Assembly (NCBI GenBank): GCA_030374765.1 | Contig: JARGXX010000004.1 | Location: 744,001 to 808,000, forward strand | DNA from: Agarophyton chilense | Taxonomy: Eukaryota; Rhodophyta; Florideophyceae; Gracilariales; Gracilariaceae | DNA: 64,000 nt | Direction of reading: 5' to 3' | Shown: positions 23,030 through 32,401 of the stretch, in pieces | How the letters are laid out: each line of letters opens with the position of its first letter | Numbering within the stretch: position 1 is the first letter of the stretch | Notes under the pieces: generated by a model | The model's input: only the letters and a program-made list of their open reading frames with translations | Database searches by the model: none | What the model was told of the DNA's origin: nothing | Made by a program: the position numbers and the translations under genes

Positions 23030-24951
23030 AAATCTATTCGGCACTGAGATCTCCACTTGAAGTCACTGAGGGCGCTCGTAAGCATGGCAAAAAATCAGGC
23101 ATGAACCAAAAATCTTGGGTTTCTGCCGTTACGAAAGTCTTCGGTATCCCGAGCGGATCGCTGGGATATCGGCGTCTCTCAAGCGCCGATCTCCCAGCAG
23201 AAGTTTGTCAAGATGTAAGAGATTATAGGAAAAATACTGCATATTCTTCCTTTATCGGATACTCCATCCAAACTTTTTAGTTCGCAAGCCACGTGCAGAT
23301 ATTATTTCCTGCGCCAGTTTTATCCCACATGTTTGCCTTTGGAACTGCGCTTTCTTTCCGTACAGTTCTGAACGTTCCCCTTCTACATTGCTTCCCAGCG
23401 TCTCTTCCACCACTATTTTCTACTCGCGCTAAGTTTAAATCGCGTATCTTTGTACTAACTTCTACTTGCGCTCTTTTTGAATCGCGTTTTCAGATGTTCC
23501 CGGAGCTCGTACAGGGAGAGATTGCTCCTCTTTCATCAACGAAACCCAAATCACAAACGCCTCTACCAAGTGCCGCTGGACCGAATATGGTTCTTGCAGA
23601 GGATACATTTCAGCCCAAATATGATGTAGAAAACTTTCAGTCTCTTCAACTTGAAAGTCTGGAAATGGAGCTCGCGTTTTCCTACGACTACCTTTCGTCT
23701 CGGACGACCAAGGTACTTCAAACCGTTCTCAGTGAGGTTCGGCGTAACCTTTCTGGCTCGAAGAGTGTTCTCGTCGCTTGAATGATGCTGCACATTCACA
23801 CCGAAGTTCGCCGGAATATTATGCCGCTTTCGCTTCTACTTAGTATTGTACCGAATGATTTTCGCAACTACATGCGCACAATAGACTGCCTGTCGTGCAA
23901 ATCTCCGCCTGGTGTTCCCGATCTATTGCGAGCGATTACTGGTGTCGCGGAGAGAACTAAATTCGGTCATGAAATTTCCCACACCCTGGTTGTTTCTAAA
24001 GCGGTATCTCTATCAAAGGATTTAGAAAAGAAGAGGAAAGAAAATTCAACGGATTTCTCGGAGGAGGAGTTCACCAGGTTGCTTCTAATGCTGCGAGATG
24101 ATGTTAAATCCAAACGAACGGTGGAGAGGATTTCGAGTGCACTGTTACGTGAAGCTCAAGACGCTGGATTGAAACGCACTGATCTTTTGAATGTACTGGC
24201 AGATCGGTTCAAAAGCATGGATTTTTGCCCTACTTACTCCTTTGATCCACCATGTTAATATCTCGATCCGAGTTGTCCTCCACTGAATCGAAGATCTGCA
24301 AATAAATTAAGTCAGGTAATGAGAGAAGCGAAAAGCGCGTGGACGTCTACGCTGGCTAAGTACGACGTGAGCGGCAATAATGGTGAGATCCCTTTCAAAG
24401 AATTCTGCCACAAAAACCAACGCCTCAATCGCCTTTCAGCTGTTGGAAGGCGTGCATATCTAACGTTTATTGTGTTTGGCCTCAACTATGAGGATACAGA
24501 TAAGGTGGTCGCGCGCTTCATTTCGCGAAACATACCTAATAATGCGGGGGGAAATCTAGCCATAAGACAGAGGCTTCATGACGAAAGTGGAGTGAAACGT
24601 CGAGCGAGTTCGGGTGAGCTTTCTATTTCGAGCAAACGGATTCGTTCGAACCGCAGTAGCAGCGACAACAAAATTCAAAGCACTCTCTCGGAGCTTGAAA
24701 CATAGATGAACGATTTTAACGCTATGCAGAAGCAGCATATCATTTTGCAACAGCAAATGCTGGAGGGAAGGGATAAGCATCTTGAAGAACGCCGAAGAGC
24801 TCGCGAAAGTTCCACTGAAGCGTTGCAAAATTCTTCGCAGTCTACATTGCAGACCTCAAACCGGATAAACGAGCTGAGTAAAACAATGATCGAGGCCTAA
24901 GAAAGGTATCTGAAAGCAAGGGATGGAAACAAGGATGATTTTCAGGTTTAA
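23030..24951 (+). pseudogene. decayed spliced gene of unknown function
   Basis: One long frame is conserved, but four stops break it. Exon 1 ends about 23213 (A-D-L-P-A-E-V-C-Q-D) at a GTAAGA donor. The intron runs to TTTTCAG at about 23492. Exon 2 runs in one frame to a TAA at 24949-24951. In-frame stops lie at 23779 (TGA), 24256 (TAA), 24703 (TAG) and 24898 (TAA). I see no frameshift. The encoded protein would be polar and helical, with an N-terminal basic segment, a middle that includes F-S-E-E-E-F-T-R-L-L-L-M-L-R, a basic patch (S-S-K-R-I-R-S-N-R-S-S-S) and a coiled-coil-like end (Q-K-Q-H-I-I-L-Q-Q-Q-M-L-E-G). That layout resembles DNA-binding or chromatin proteins, but no domain was recognised. 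The start codon is uncertain. Confidence 0.6.
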
Positions 24952-25518
24952 TCACTACACAATTTGTACTGGGCATTTAAGACTGCTCTTGATCATATGT
25001 TGCAGGAACTGCCCGTTACCAAGAACAAAGACTAAAACCAGGTTTGAGTTGGTTCTTTCATTAGCAGAAATGTATAGCCGTGATCTTTTGCTGACTCTTC
25101 ATTTCTTCCCTTTCGTCGGTACCGGTTTTCTCAGCGCCCTTGAGACTTGTGCGTCTGTCTTCCATGATTCGATTTGACCAGAACGATAGAGAACCTTTTA
25201 CGGTAAGTTCGTTTCTCCTGTTTTGTGACCACTTTCGCCCCTTATAACGAAACCGGAGACAACGACACTGCCAGAAACAATTCTCTCTTCGCATGCGTCG
25301 AATTCAGGTTGTACGAAAGTTGTTGTTCCCATTTCTGTGCGATGGGCCGTTTGCATTCTTTTGTTTTTGAGCACGACAGAAACACCGTGTCTTGTCACAG
25401 TCTGGCAAGCGGACTTGTCCAAGCCATCCCCACCCCTCCGGCCTATTCGATTTGCGCAACTTCTCCCATCGTTCTCTCGGCTCCCCGGCCTTCTCTCCTT
25501 CCTTCCACCCAGAGCGAT
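24952..25518. other. spacer between two decayed genes
   Basis: No gene was identified. The frame of the following bromodomain gene stays open back to about 25225, but its own ATG at 25519 gives the better protein start. The GC-rich part at 25400-25515 may have been a leader or promoter. Confidence 0.35.
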
Positions 25519-26898
25519 ATGGCGCGAAACCGGAAGTCCCGTCGCTCCTCCTCTGGGTGTTCTGTTTCTCCACCTGCAGCCTCTCCGCCGGAAGACGATG
25601 AAGAGCTGATTGAGCAGGGGAAGTGAATGGACATGGCCCCTTCCTCAAACCGCCCCAACAAGAAACGTAAGCGCACCGAACGCGAATCTCTCACATCCGC
25701 ACGCGCTGTGCACAGCACTGCACAACGGGCTTTCTATGAGGGCATGTTACTCGAACTCTTGGAAAAGCCTGAATGTCAGGACTTTTCAGAGCCCGTTCTC
25801 ACGCTTTTGAGCCTCGAGGATATTCCCGGCTATCTGGATAAAATCAAGCATCCAATGGACATGGGAACAGTCAAGACAAACATGCAAGGCGATAAGTATA
25901 TCCTCCACGATAAGAAAAACGATACCTATGCATTCGAATGAAAAGCTATGGCGAAAGACTTGCGTTTGATATTTCAGAACTGCAGGGAGTACAACGAGTC
26001 TAGTAGCGGGTTGGAAGATACAGAAAAGAGACTATTGGATGATATAAGCTCACAAATCATTGAAAACGAAACACATATCGCACGTGAGAAGGAGAAAGAA
26101 CGTCGCGAGATTGAGCGAAAGCGTGAGAATGAAAGGAAACGACGCAAGGCAGCGGAAGATGAGGCCGCACTCGCAGCTTCCCAAGTGAAAAAAGCGGCGG
26201 CGGCGCTTGAAAAGGTGAGGAGGGTGGCGAAAGAAGCTGAAGGAAGACGAAAAGAAGAGTTGCGAAAGAATGAGGCTGAGTGGGCTGCACGTCTTAAACA
26301 AGAAAAAGCTCGAGCAATGCAAGAAGCACTCAAAGATCTGCTAGCGAAGCAACGAAAAGAAAGAAGTGGTAAATTGGTAAATACCAGCAGCGTGAGTAGT
26401 GACGAACACGACACTGGAATTGGGGAAGTGACCATTACATTCGTATCCACAGAGGACATGGAGAAGAAACGCGGCCGGAAAAGCGCGGTCGTCATGGAAC
26501 TTGAAGTAAAACACGAGGCTCTGACGAAAAGGAGAAAGGCAGTGCTTGAAATGTCTGTATAACTGAATAAGATGAAGCAGATCGATCTGTCTTTTGAGGA
26601 AAAGAAAGCTGTATGCGAACAGGTTGGCAGACTAGATTTTGTACGCATGAAAGCCGTTGTGGACATCATCGCTTGAGGATTGAATAGAATGGACCTGCTC
26701 AACGAAGTGTCCCTCGAAATGGATATCAATGAACTAGATAAAAAGGTTTTGAGAGATACTCAATTCCCTTTCAGGAACCCTGCAGCTCATACCGCGAAAG
26801 AAGCGTTGAGACATAGTGAAGGGAAAATCATAGACATTGAGACTAGACTCGTGGAAATACGATATCAAAAAGGTTGGTTCATGCAGGGCTGGCGATGA
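25519..26898 (+). pseudogene. decayed BET-type protein (bromodomain plus NET domain)
   Basis: From ATG 25519 a single frame encodes a GTE/BET-like chromatin reader. It begins with a basic nuclear-type segment (N-K-K-R-K-R, about 25660). The bromodomain (about 25725-26005) has I-P-G-Y-L-D-K-I-K-H-P-M-D-M-G-T and ends L-I-F-Q-N-C-R-E-Y-N with its acetyl-lysine-binding Asn kept. A long Lys/Glu/Arg coiled coil follows (26040-26380), then a NET domain (about 26500-26780: Q-I-D-L-S-F-E-E-K-K-A-V-C-E-Q-V). Stops interrupt at 25624 (TGA), 25939 (TGA), 26560 (TAA) and 26674 (TGA), all in the same frame, with no frameshift through the NET domain. Family comparison favours Gln or Arg at these places. 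The decay looks recent or unusual. BET proteins bind acetylated histones in the nucleus and regulate transcription. Confidence 0.85.
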
Positions 26899-27578
26899 GC
26901 TCAAGGAATATGGCGATATCTTTGGACCACTTTGCAGTGAAAACTGTATAGTACGAACGTTGGAGACTAGTGTTCCAAGCCTTTACCTCATGTTTCAACC
27001 GATTCGCGATTTTAAGAAACACGAGCTTTGAAATTTGATGGTTTCCGTTTGCAACGATGGATCAGGGATGCTGTTACGGTCGAAGAGGTCGCTTGCAACT
27101 TGTAGGCTCCGATTCAAAACACTCGCAGAACGTTGGAACTCACACAATGCGCAAAGGTCACATTGTGCGCCCACTCATACTTGGAAACAGCTGATAATGT
27201 TACTTTGTGATGAAAGTGGGAAGGGGAAAAAAGTCTGGTGTGCTTGAGATTCTCACCTTTTTACCCGAAGAAGGACCCCCTTTTGGTACTCGTGAATAGA
27301 TAAAAGAAGTGAATGTCATGCTCTGATGATTTGACTTGCCCATACTCATGAAAGCATTTTGGGCTTGTTCAGCAAACAGCGATGCCTTGGGTGGCTTTTG
27401 AATTGCGCGATTCTCTGATCTGGTCGGTGCTTCATGGCCACAATATCTCTTTTTCACCAGGACAACTGCTCCTGCTGCCGCTTTTTTTGTTTCGGGTGAT
27501 GCACGTGGAGAACAATTGGGAGGAAATCCTACGTGTACTGTACGAAGGTACATCAGTTTGAGAGAAGACTAGAGATAT
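26899..27578. other. no recognisable gene
   Basis: This is sequence between the convergent bromodomain and isomerase pseudogenes. A 117-codon minus ORF at 27200-27553 has no motif I know. It could be the eroded C-terminal part of the isomerase pseudogene, but the conserved end of that enzyme is not visible. Confidence 0.35.
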
Positions 27579-28400
27579 TTACAAGCGTTGTTTGACCAGT
27601 ATGTAAAGAGCCAGTTTGAATGACGAAAGATTGTGGGGCCTGCGGCGAAGAAATGCTGATGGTAAGGATAAGGGTCCGAAGGGTTGAGGAATAAGCCACT
27701 CGGGACGTCCATCGGCACGACATTCGTCAGCCGTTATTCCCTTCGCCAAAGTATCTGGCTGTGCGAAGAAGTTCCACATGAGTTCATCATGATTACCCAC
27801 GGGCTCCCCATCTTGACAAGTTGAGGTCTGAGACTCCATGAAGCCAATAAACGTACAGGGAAAAACCTGCCCCATGTGTAACAACTGGAAGAGTCTGTGT
27901 TGACCTAGGGTTCAAGGCTTTCAAAAATCGACTTCACCAACTGCAATGTCAAGTTTGACACCATGTCGTGAAACATGTTTGCCATTGCTCTTTATATCAA
28001 CCTGTTGAATTTGGGCCGGGAATTTGTTCAAAGCCTCGATATATGGGTGCGTAGCCCTTGAATTGTACCCCATGAAGATCATTTTCCACACCCCAATTAA
28101 CCCCATTAGTACTGGAATGTTGCTTTCCAATGGGACGTTGGCAAAATGCTAATCGATGCTACGCGCACCGCTGAGGACCTTTTCGAACACATTGTATCCA
28201 TAGAAAAGACTCAAATGTTGTGCCCCAACTGCGGAGCAGACGGAATATCTTCCACCACTTTAATCCGAAACAGAAATACATTTTCCAGAGCAATACCAAA
28301 CTCTTCTGTCTTCAACAAGTTAGTACTGCATGCAACCATATGCTGACGTACAATATTTGAATCTGTGCCCATACTATCCCACGGCTTCGCGTAAGGACTC
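27579..28400 (-). pseudogene. decayed glucose-6-phosphate isomerase, N-terminus missing
   Basis: Conserved blocks of phosphoglucose isomerase (glucose-6-P to fructose-6-P, glycolysis) occur in order on the minus strand. R-Q-H-M-V-A-C-S-T-N lies near 28340, [11 protein letters not shown] (signature 1) near 28240, and N-I-P-V-L-M-G-L-I-G-V-W near 28120. They are followed by Q-Q-V-D-I-K-S-N-G-K, G-Q-H-R-L-F-Q-L-L-H and N-H-D-E-L-M-W-N-F-F-A-Q-P near 27780. The plant-type N-H-D-E-L-M wording points to the eukaryotic cytosolic/plastid enzyme. It is dead: a frame change and a stop lie just before signature 1, a TAG at 28149-28151 replaces the usual Gln of S-I-D-Q-H-F, and the catalytic Glu of E-S-N-G-K is Lys. 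The N-terminal third and the C-terminal F-D-Q-W-G-V-E-L-G-K motif are absent. A functional copy must lie elsewhere. Confidence 0.85.
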
Positions 28401-28947
28401 TGACGACACAGTGCTGCCAGAAGTGGCCACCAGCGGGGTGGCGGCCAATGAGGAAGGCTTGTAGGGGTTGTAGAGCTGAAATTCGAGGTCCGAGGTGCCA
28501 TTGTCGTCGTCAGCGCGCGAGGAAGGCATTGCTTAGGGTTGGGAAGGGGGGGGGAAGAGGGGCGTGGTAATGTTTTTTGGGTGCTGACGGGGCGCCAAAT
28601 TATGAAGCGTAGGTCGACGCGCTCCAGCGGCGCCTCATCGCGCGCGAGGACGCCGACAAGTGCCACCACCAGCGAAGAAACTTCGGTTTAAATACACACG
28701 GCGCTGTGTTGCTGCTGGAAGACGACATTACCGCCTCCTCGCCTTGGCTTGACCAAGCGCCGTTGGGTAGCCCCCTGGTCCCCCCGCCCCCGATTTTAAC
28801 CAAAAACAGAGCTATCTAGGCAGCTTTCGATTCGCATTTCACGCATCCATATCGCTTCGCCTCGTTTCGCTTCACCAAGAGAAAGAATCGCGCAACGCGA
28901 AACCCAATCGTGTGTGGTGTCATCATCTCCGCCGCGCGCCTGCCGCA
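28401..28947. other. spacer between divergent pseudogenes
   Basis: GC-rich sequence that includes the G-run near 28547-28555 and a C-run near 28780. A 152-codon minus ORF (28211-28669) crosses from here into the isomerase pseudogene; its upstream part is low-complexity Pro/Ser/Thr and does not look like isomerase. Confidence 0.35.
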
Positions 28948-30176
28948 ATGCTCCGCTTCCCGGCGCTTGCGCGTCACACTCTTGTTGCGCGCTCGTTTTC
29001 CACCGCATACACCTTCACCTCCACGGGCGCGCCGTCTTCCGTGCTTTCGCTCCAGCAGCTACCCGATGCTAAGCCGTCCGACAGCGATCTCGGTCTTAAG
29101 TGGCTTGCTCTGTCCCTTTCATGATTCTGGCTCGGTTCAAGCAACTTGATCGACTGCCTTTATAATGAAGCCAATCTCAATACTCATGCACCCCCTCCAG
29201 AAGCGCCGCAACTTCCAATCCTTCCAACGTGCCGCCGAAATGGTTACCCAAACCCTTTCTCTCATCGTTCTGCAACTGGAAGCAGCGCCGTTGCCGTGCG
29301 CAGAGGCAAGACGGAAAACCCTTGTCACGGCGGTTAAGGCGGCACTGGGCGCAGCGTAAGTCACACCGACGTCTTCATCCCACCCAAACTATGCTCCATG
29401 TACAAACGCAAGCCGTTTCTGAGCAAAGGAAACTTTGTAGAGTGCAGTTCCATCTACAACTTGATCGATATCTCGTGGCAGCAGCAGCAGCTGCGAATGT
29501 ACGCGTTGGCAAGCAGGTTATGCGACACGGTGCGTTGGAAACAGACGTCAGACTTTACGAGCTCATACAATCGTATGCGGCTCGACTACACCGGTGTCGA
29601 TCCCGTCGATCTGGCCGCCATCTGTGACACCCACTCTGCATCCGCCTTAGCCCCAAATATCTTCCCTGCCATTGCCCGTACCGAGGAAGTTGCGCACGTT
29701 ACGTCTGCAGGCCTAGGCGTTATCGGCGTTGCTCAGGGGGACCTCGTCATCCCAGTCAAGGTGCGAAATGCGTTCAAATGGCTTTGCTAGCGCCGTTTCG
29801 GAATTCTTTCGGCTCCCTGACCCTCTGCGTTTCACGAAAGACTTCGTTGGGAACTTGGCATCAATCTTTTTTCATTGACTACAGTCCCATCAACCCTGTT
29901 CCGCACTTCATTAGCCTGGAAACTTGGCATCGAGTCTCTGTCATTGACTACAGTCATTTCATCTCTGTTTCGCACTCCATTCGCCTTGACCTTGCTGCGA
30001 CGCTTTCGGCATCTGCTCTCACTGCGTACAGACTCGTGCGCGATTCTGTTACCTTGTCATCCGGTGATGTCGTTCTTCAGAACGCTTCTTGTGCTCTAAT
30101 GAGAACTGCCATTGTGCAAATGCCTACTGCCATTGTGCAGATGGCTAAAGCAATGGGGCTTGAACCGTATCCTTAG
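28948..30176 (+). pseudogene. decayed mitochondrial trans-2-enoyl-CoA reductase (MECR/ETR1 type), truncated
   Basis: The ATG at 28948 starts a mitochondrial-type presequence (R-H-T-L-V-A-R-S-F-S-T-A). It is followed by G-A-P-S-S-V-L-S-L-Q-Q-L-P and L-K-W-L-A-L, the usual start of the MECR fold. After about 500 unassignable bases, F-P-A-I-A-R-T-E-E-V and G-V-A-Q-G-D-L-V-I-P (about 29660-29760) match the P-A-x-G-x-E-G-V and G-D-W-V-I-P blocks. L-D-L-A-A-T-L-S, T-A-Y-R-L-V and S-S-G-D-V-V-L-Q-N-A (29980-30090) match the dinucleotide-domain entry. The copy stops at A-K-A-M-G-L, so most of the NADPH domain is missing. It carries two in-frame tandem duplications (69 bp and 21 bp). The enzyme serves mitochondrial fatty-acid synthesis. 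This copy is broken. Confidence 0.75.
29852..29989 (+). repeat. 69-bp tandem duplication inside the enoyl reductase pseudogene
   Basis: Two units starting with aacttggcat at 29852 and 29921 have a period of exactly 69 bp (23 codons, in frame) and have since diverged. A second duplication of 21 bp, period 21, lies at 30105-30146 and repeats T-A-I-V-Q-M. Confidence 0.8.
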
Positions 30177-30737
30177 TTAACACACCCCCAACAGAGGGGT
30201 ATGGATTTGGTTTTGTATATCTTCCGGTTCTAACCACATATTGTTTACTCTCGGTTGGCTCTCTGTTTGCTTCAATTGCTGATTGTTTGCATTCGAATGA
30301 TTCCTCAGGCGCGTCTCATTATTCTTTTCGGCGAATGTGCTGGCTTTTGGCCGTCTTATGAAAACGAAACAGCGTCCGGATCTGGGAAACCTCTCATTGC
30401 ATCCATAAACACGCCACCACCACCATCACCAAGGGGCTATCACCAAGGATCGAAAGTGCTGTGAGTAGTTGTATAGAATACTGTAAAAATTGTTCGAACT
30501 TGTTTGCTCTTAGCTCAACGCTTTGGATTGTGCGCGGATGAAGATCGCTGAACAATAACTGCCATCTCCACAACATTCTGCTGCCACATCGCCCCAGCTC
30601 GACAAGTGTAGTACCGAAAACAAGCCCAGACAGCAAGAAACGTTCGTAGGAAAAAAAAACCTGCCAAACATATAGAAAGATGGTAATAACGCTGCATCAT
30701 ATGTAAACGCTGATCCGATTTAAATCACCTATCAAAC
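30177..30737. other. no gene identified
   Basis: This is flanking sequence between the enoyl reductase remnant and the Harbinger transposase. It includes a (CCA)n stretch near 30412-30430. Terminal repeats of the Harbinger element were searched for here by eye and not found. Confidence 0.35.
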
Positions 30738-32027
30738 CTAAAGGTTACTTGTCAGACGCAGCAAACCTCTTTCCACTAGTATTTCACGTAGTTTCTCCCG
30801 AATTACCTCCCTGTCTGTTTCTAGATCTGGGGGCGCAATGGACTGAATACTTGAGTGCCAATCATCTAATTCAGTTTGTAGAGCGTTAATTTCGTGAGGA
30901 TTGTAAACGTACCTATTTCCCGGCATTGAATCCATGACGTTATTGTTTAGAATCATCCCAACGGCAATGATGTTGACACAGTCCTTCACGCTGTAATTGA
31001 TTTCACCATTGCGAAATATCTTCCAACGACCTGTAAGAATGCCAAACGCTTGTTCCACATGAATTCGCATGGATGAAGTAAAAAAGTTGAGAGCGTCTTT
31101 GAAAGCGTCAATATCTTTCCCTGGGTACGGGGTTAGACAAAAGTTAGAAAACGTATACTCCGCATCACAAACCGCGTAGTAGCCCAAAGGAATGTTTCCC
31201 TCATCGAAGTGCCGCGCTAAAGGGGATATAGAAAAAGCCAATGCATCGTTAGTAGACCCCACTGCAAGAGAAGAGAAGTCAAGAAAGCGGTAGTCAGAGC
31301 CGACCAAAGCCTGCACAGGAATCGAGTAGTATCCTTTCCTGCAGTAAAAAGAACTTGGATTCTCATCATTTGGTGGCTTTCTGATTTTCACACAATGCCC
31401 ATCAAGAGCCTCAATACAGCCAGAGAGAGGATTCGGAATTCTTCGCGAGGTCTTAAACCCAAATTCCAAATGACGCAGACCCTCTTCATTCTTTGGTAGA
31501 CCCGGGAGCGACATTACATCTAGAACTGCAGTTAGAAACTGCTTGAAGCACCTGCGGACACTAGTCTCACTTACACCATATAGTACCATGAGATCGTGAA
31601 AACTAGCACCCGACATAATTCTTATTCCAATTGCTAGTTTGACGGGAGTAGGTATTCTTATTCTGTCTCCAAATGTGTCGGGCTTCAAATGATTACTTCT
31701 CTCAATTATTTCTCGTAGTGCGTTCAAAGCCGTTCGAGACATTCGAAACGCCCTTGAAAAATCACTGTCAGATAGTATCGCGGTGACATCTTCAAATCTC
31801 GGCTTAATAGTAGGGAATAGAGAGGGCTTCGGGGTTTGTCGCTCGACCGGCTCTGAAATTGTTAGTACAATAGCAGTCACATAAGCGTGAAAAGTAGTTA
31901 CCGTTCCTGTGCGAAACACATTATTTGTTTCGATCCATGGTTTCCTGAAATTAACGAGAGAGTCTGGCTCAGACTCCGAATCTGAAGCGCTTATCTCAAG
32001 GACTACATCAGGTACCTCGTCGTCCAT
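30738..32027 (-). mobile_element. PIF/Harbinger-type DDE_4 transposase, intact ORF
   Basis: An uninterrupted 429-residue ORF starts with ATG (M-D-D-E-V-P-D-V-V). The N-terminus is acidic. A helix-turn-helix-like part follows (A-S-F-H-D-L-M-V-L-Y-G-V-S-E-T-S-V-R-R). The catalytic domain comes after: I-E-A-L-D-G-H (first Asp, about residue 218), G-Y-Y-S-I-P-V-Q-A-L-V, Y-A-V-C-D-A-E-Y-T (second Asp) and I-H-V-E-Q-A-F-G-I-L-T-G-R-W-K (catalytic Glu). All three acidic residues are present, so the protein could be active. Harbinger elements usually also need a Myb-like partner ORF; none is recognisable nearby. Terminal repeats were not identified, so element limits are unknown. It could also be a domesticated single gene. 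Confidence 0.85.
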
Positions 32028-32256
32028 GATAAGAACTGGAGTGAAAGATCTTCTCTATCTCGGAGAAGACCTCCCACCCCATCTACTAGAGGTGAAGACT
32101 GCACGCTGTAGCCCCGGTTTCAAGCCAAAAATAAAGCTGTTATGAGCCGTTCCGGCGCACAGCCGCCGCCGGCGGGCACAGCAGCTCGAAAGGTCCATAA
32201 ATGCAACTGCCAGCAGCTGGCGACGTGTGCTTTGTTGGACGGTTTCATCAATCTGG

Positions 32257-32329
32257 AGATTTTCGTGCATAATTTGTATGCTTTCGGGTCCAGTGGATCA
32301 GAACGCATATAAAGAATGCGCGAGGATCT
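32257..32329 (+). other. long imperfect hairpin
   Basis: Arms of about 36 nt (32257-32292 and 32294-32329) pair around almost no loop. About 27 positions are Watson-Crick. Five of the nine mismatches become G-U pairs if the plus strand is transcribed. This strand bias favours an RNA structure, though an old palindromic transposon end is possible. It lies about 230 bp upstream of the Harbinger start. Confidence 0.55.
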
Positions 32330-32401
32330 GTAAGAACCCCTTCCCAACGGATACGTTTCTGATTTATTCAGGTAATCGCGGGTTACTACCCGCCGTTTTT
32401 G

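Noticed and set aside
23030-26898. Stop-codon reassignment as explanation for the in-frame stops
   Set aside because: All three stop codons occur inside these frames, while intact genes nearby (NRT2, FCF1, PLRG1, sulfotransferase) end normally at such codons.
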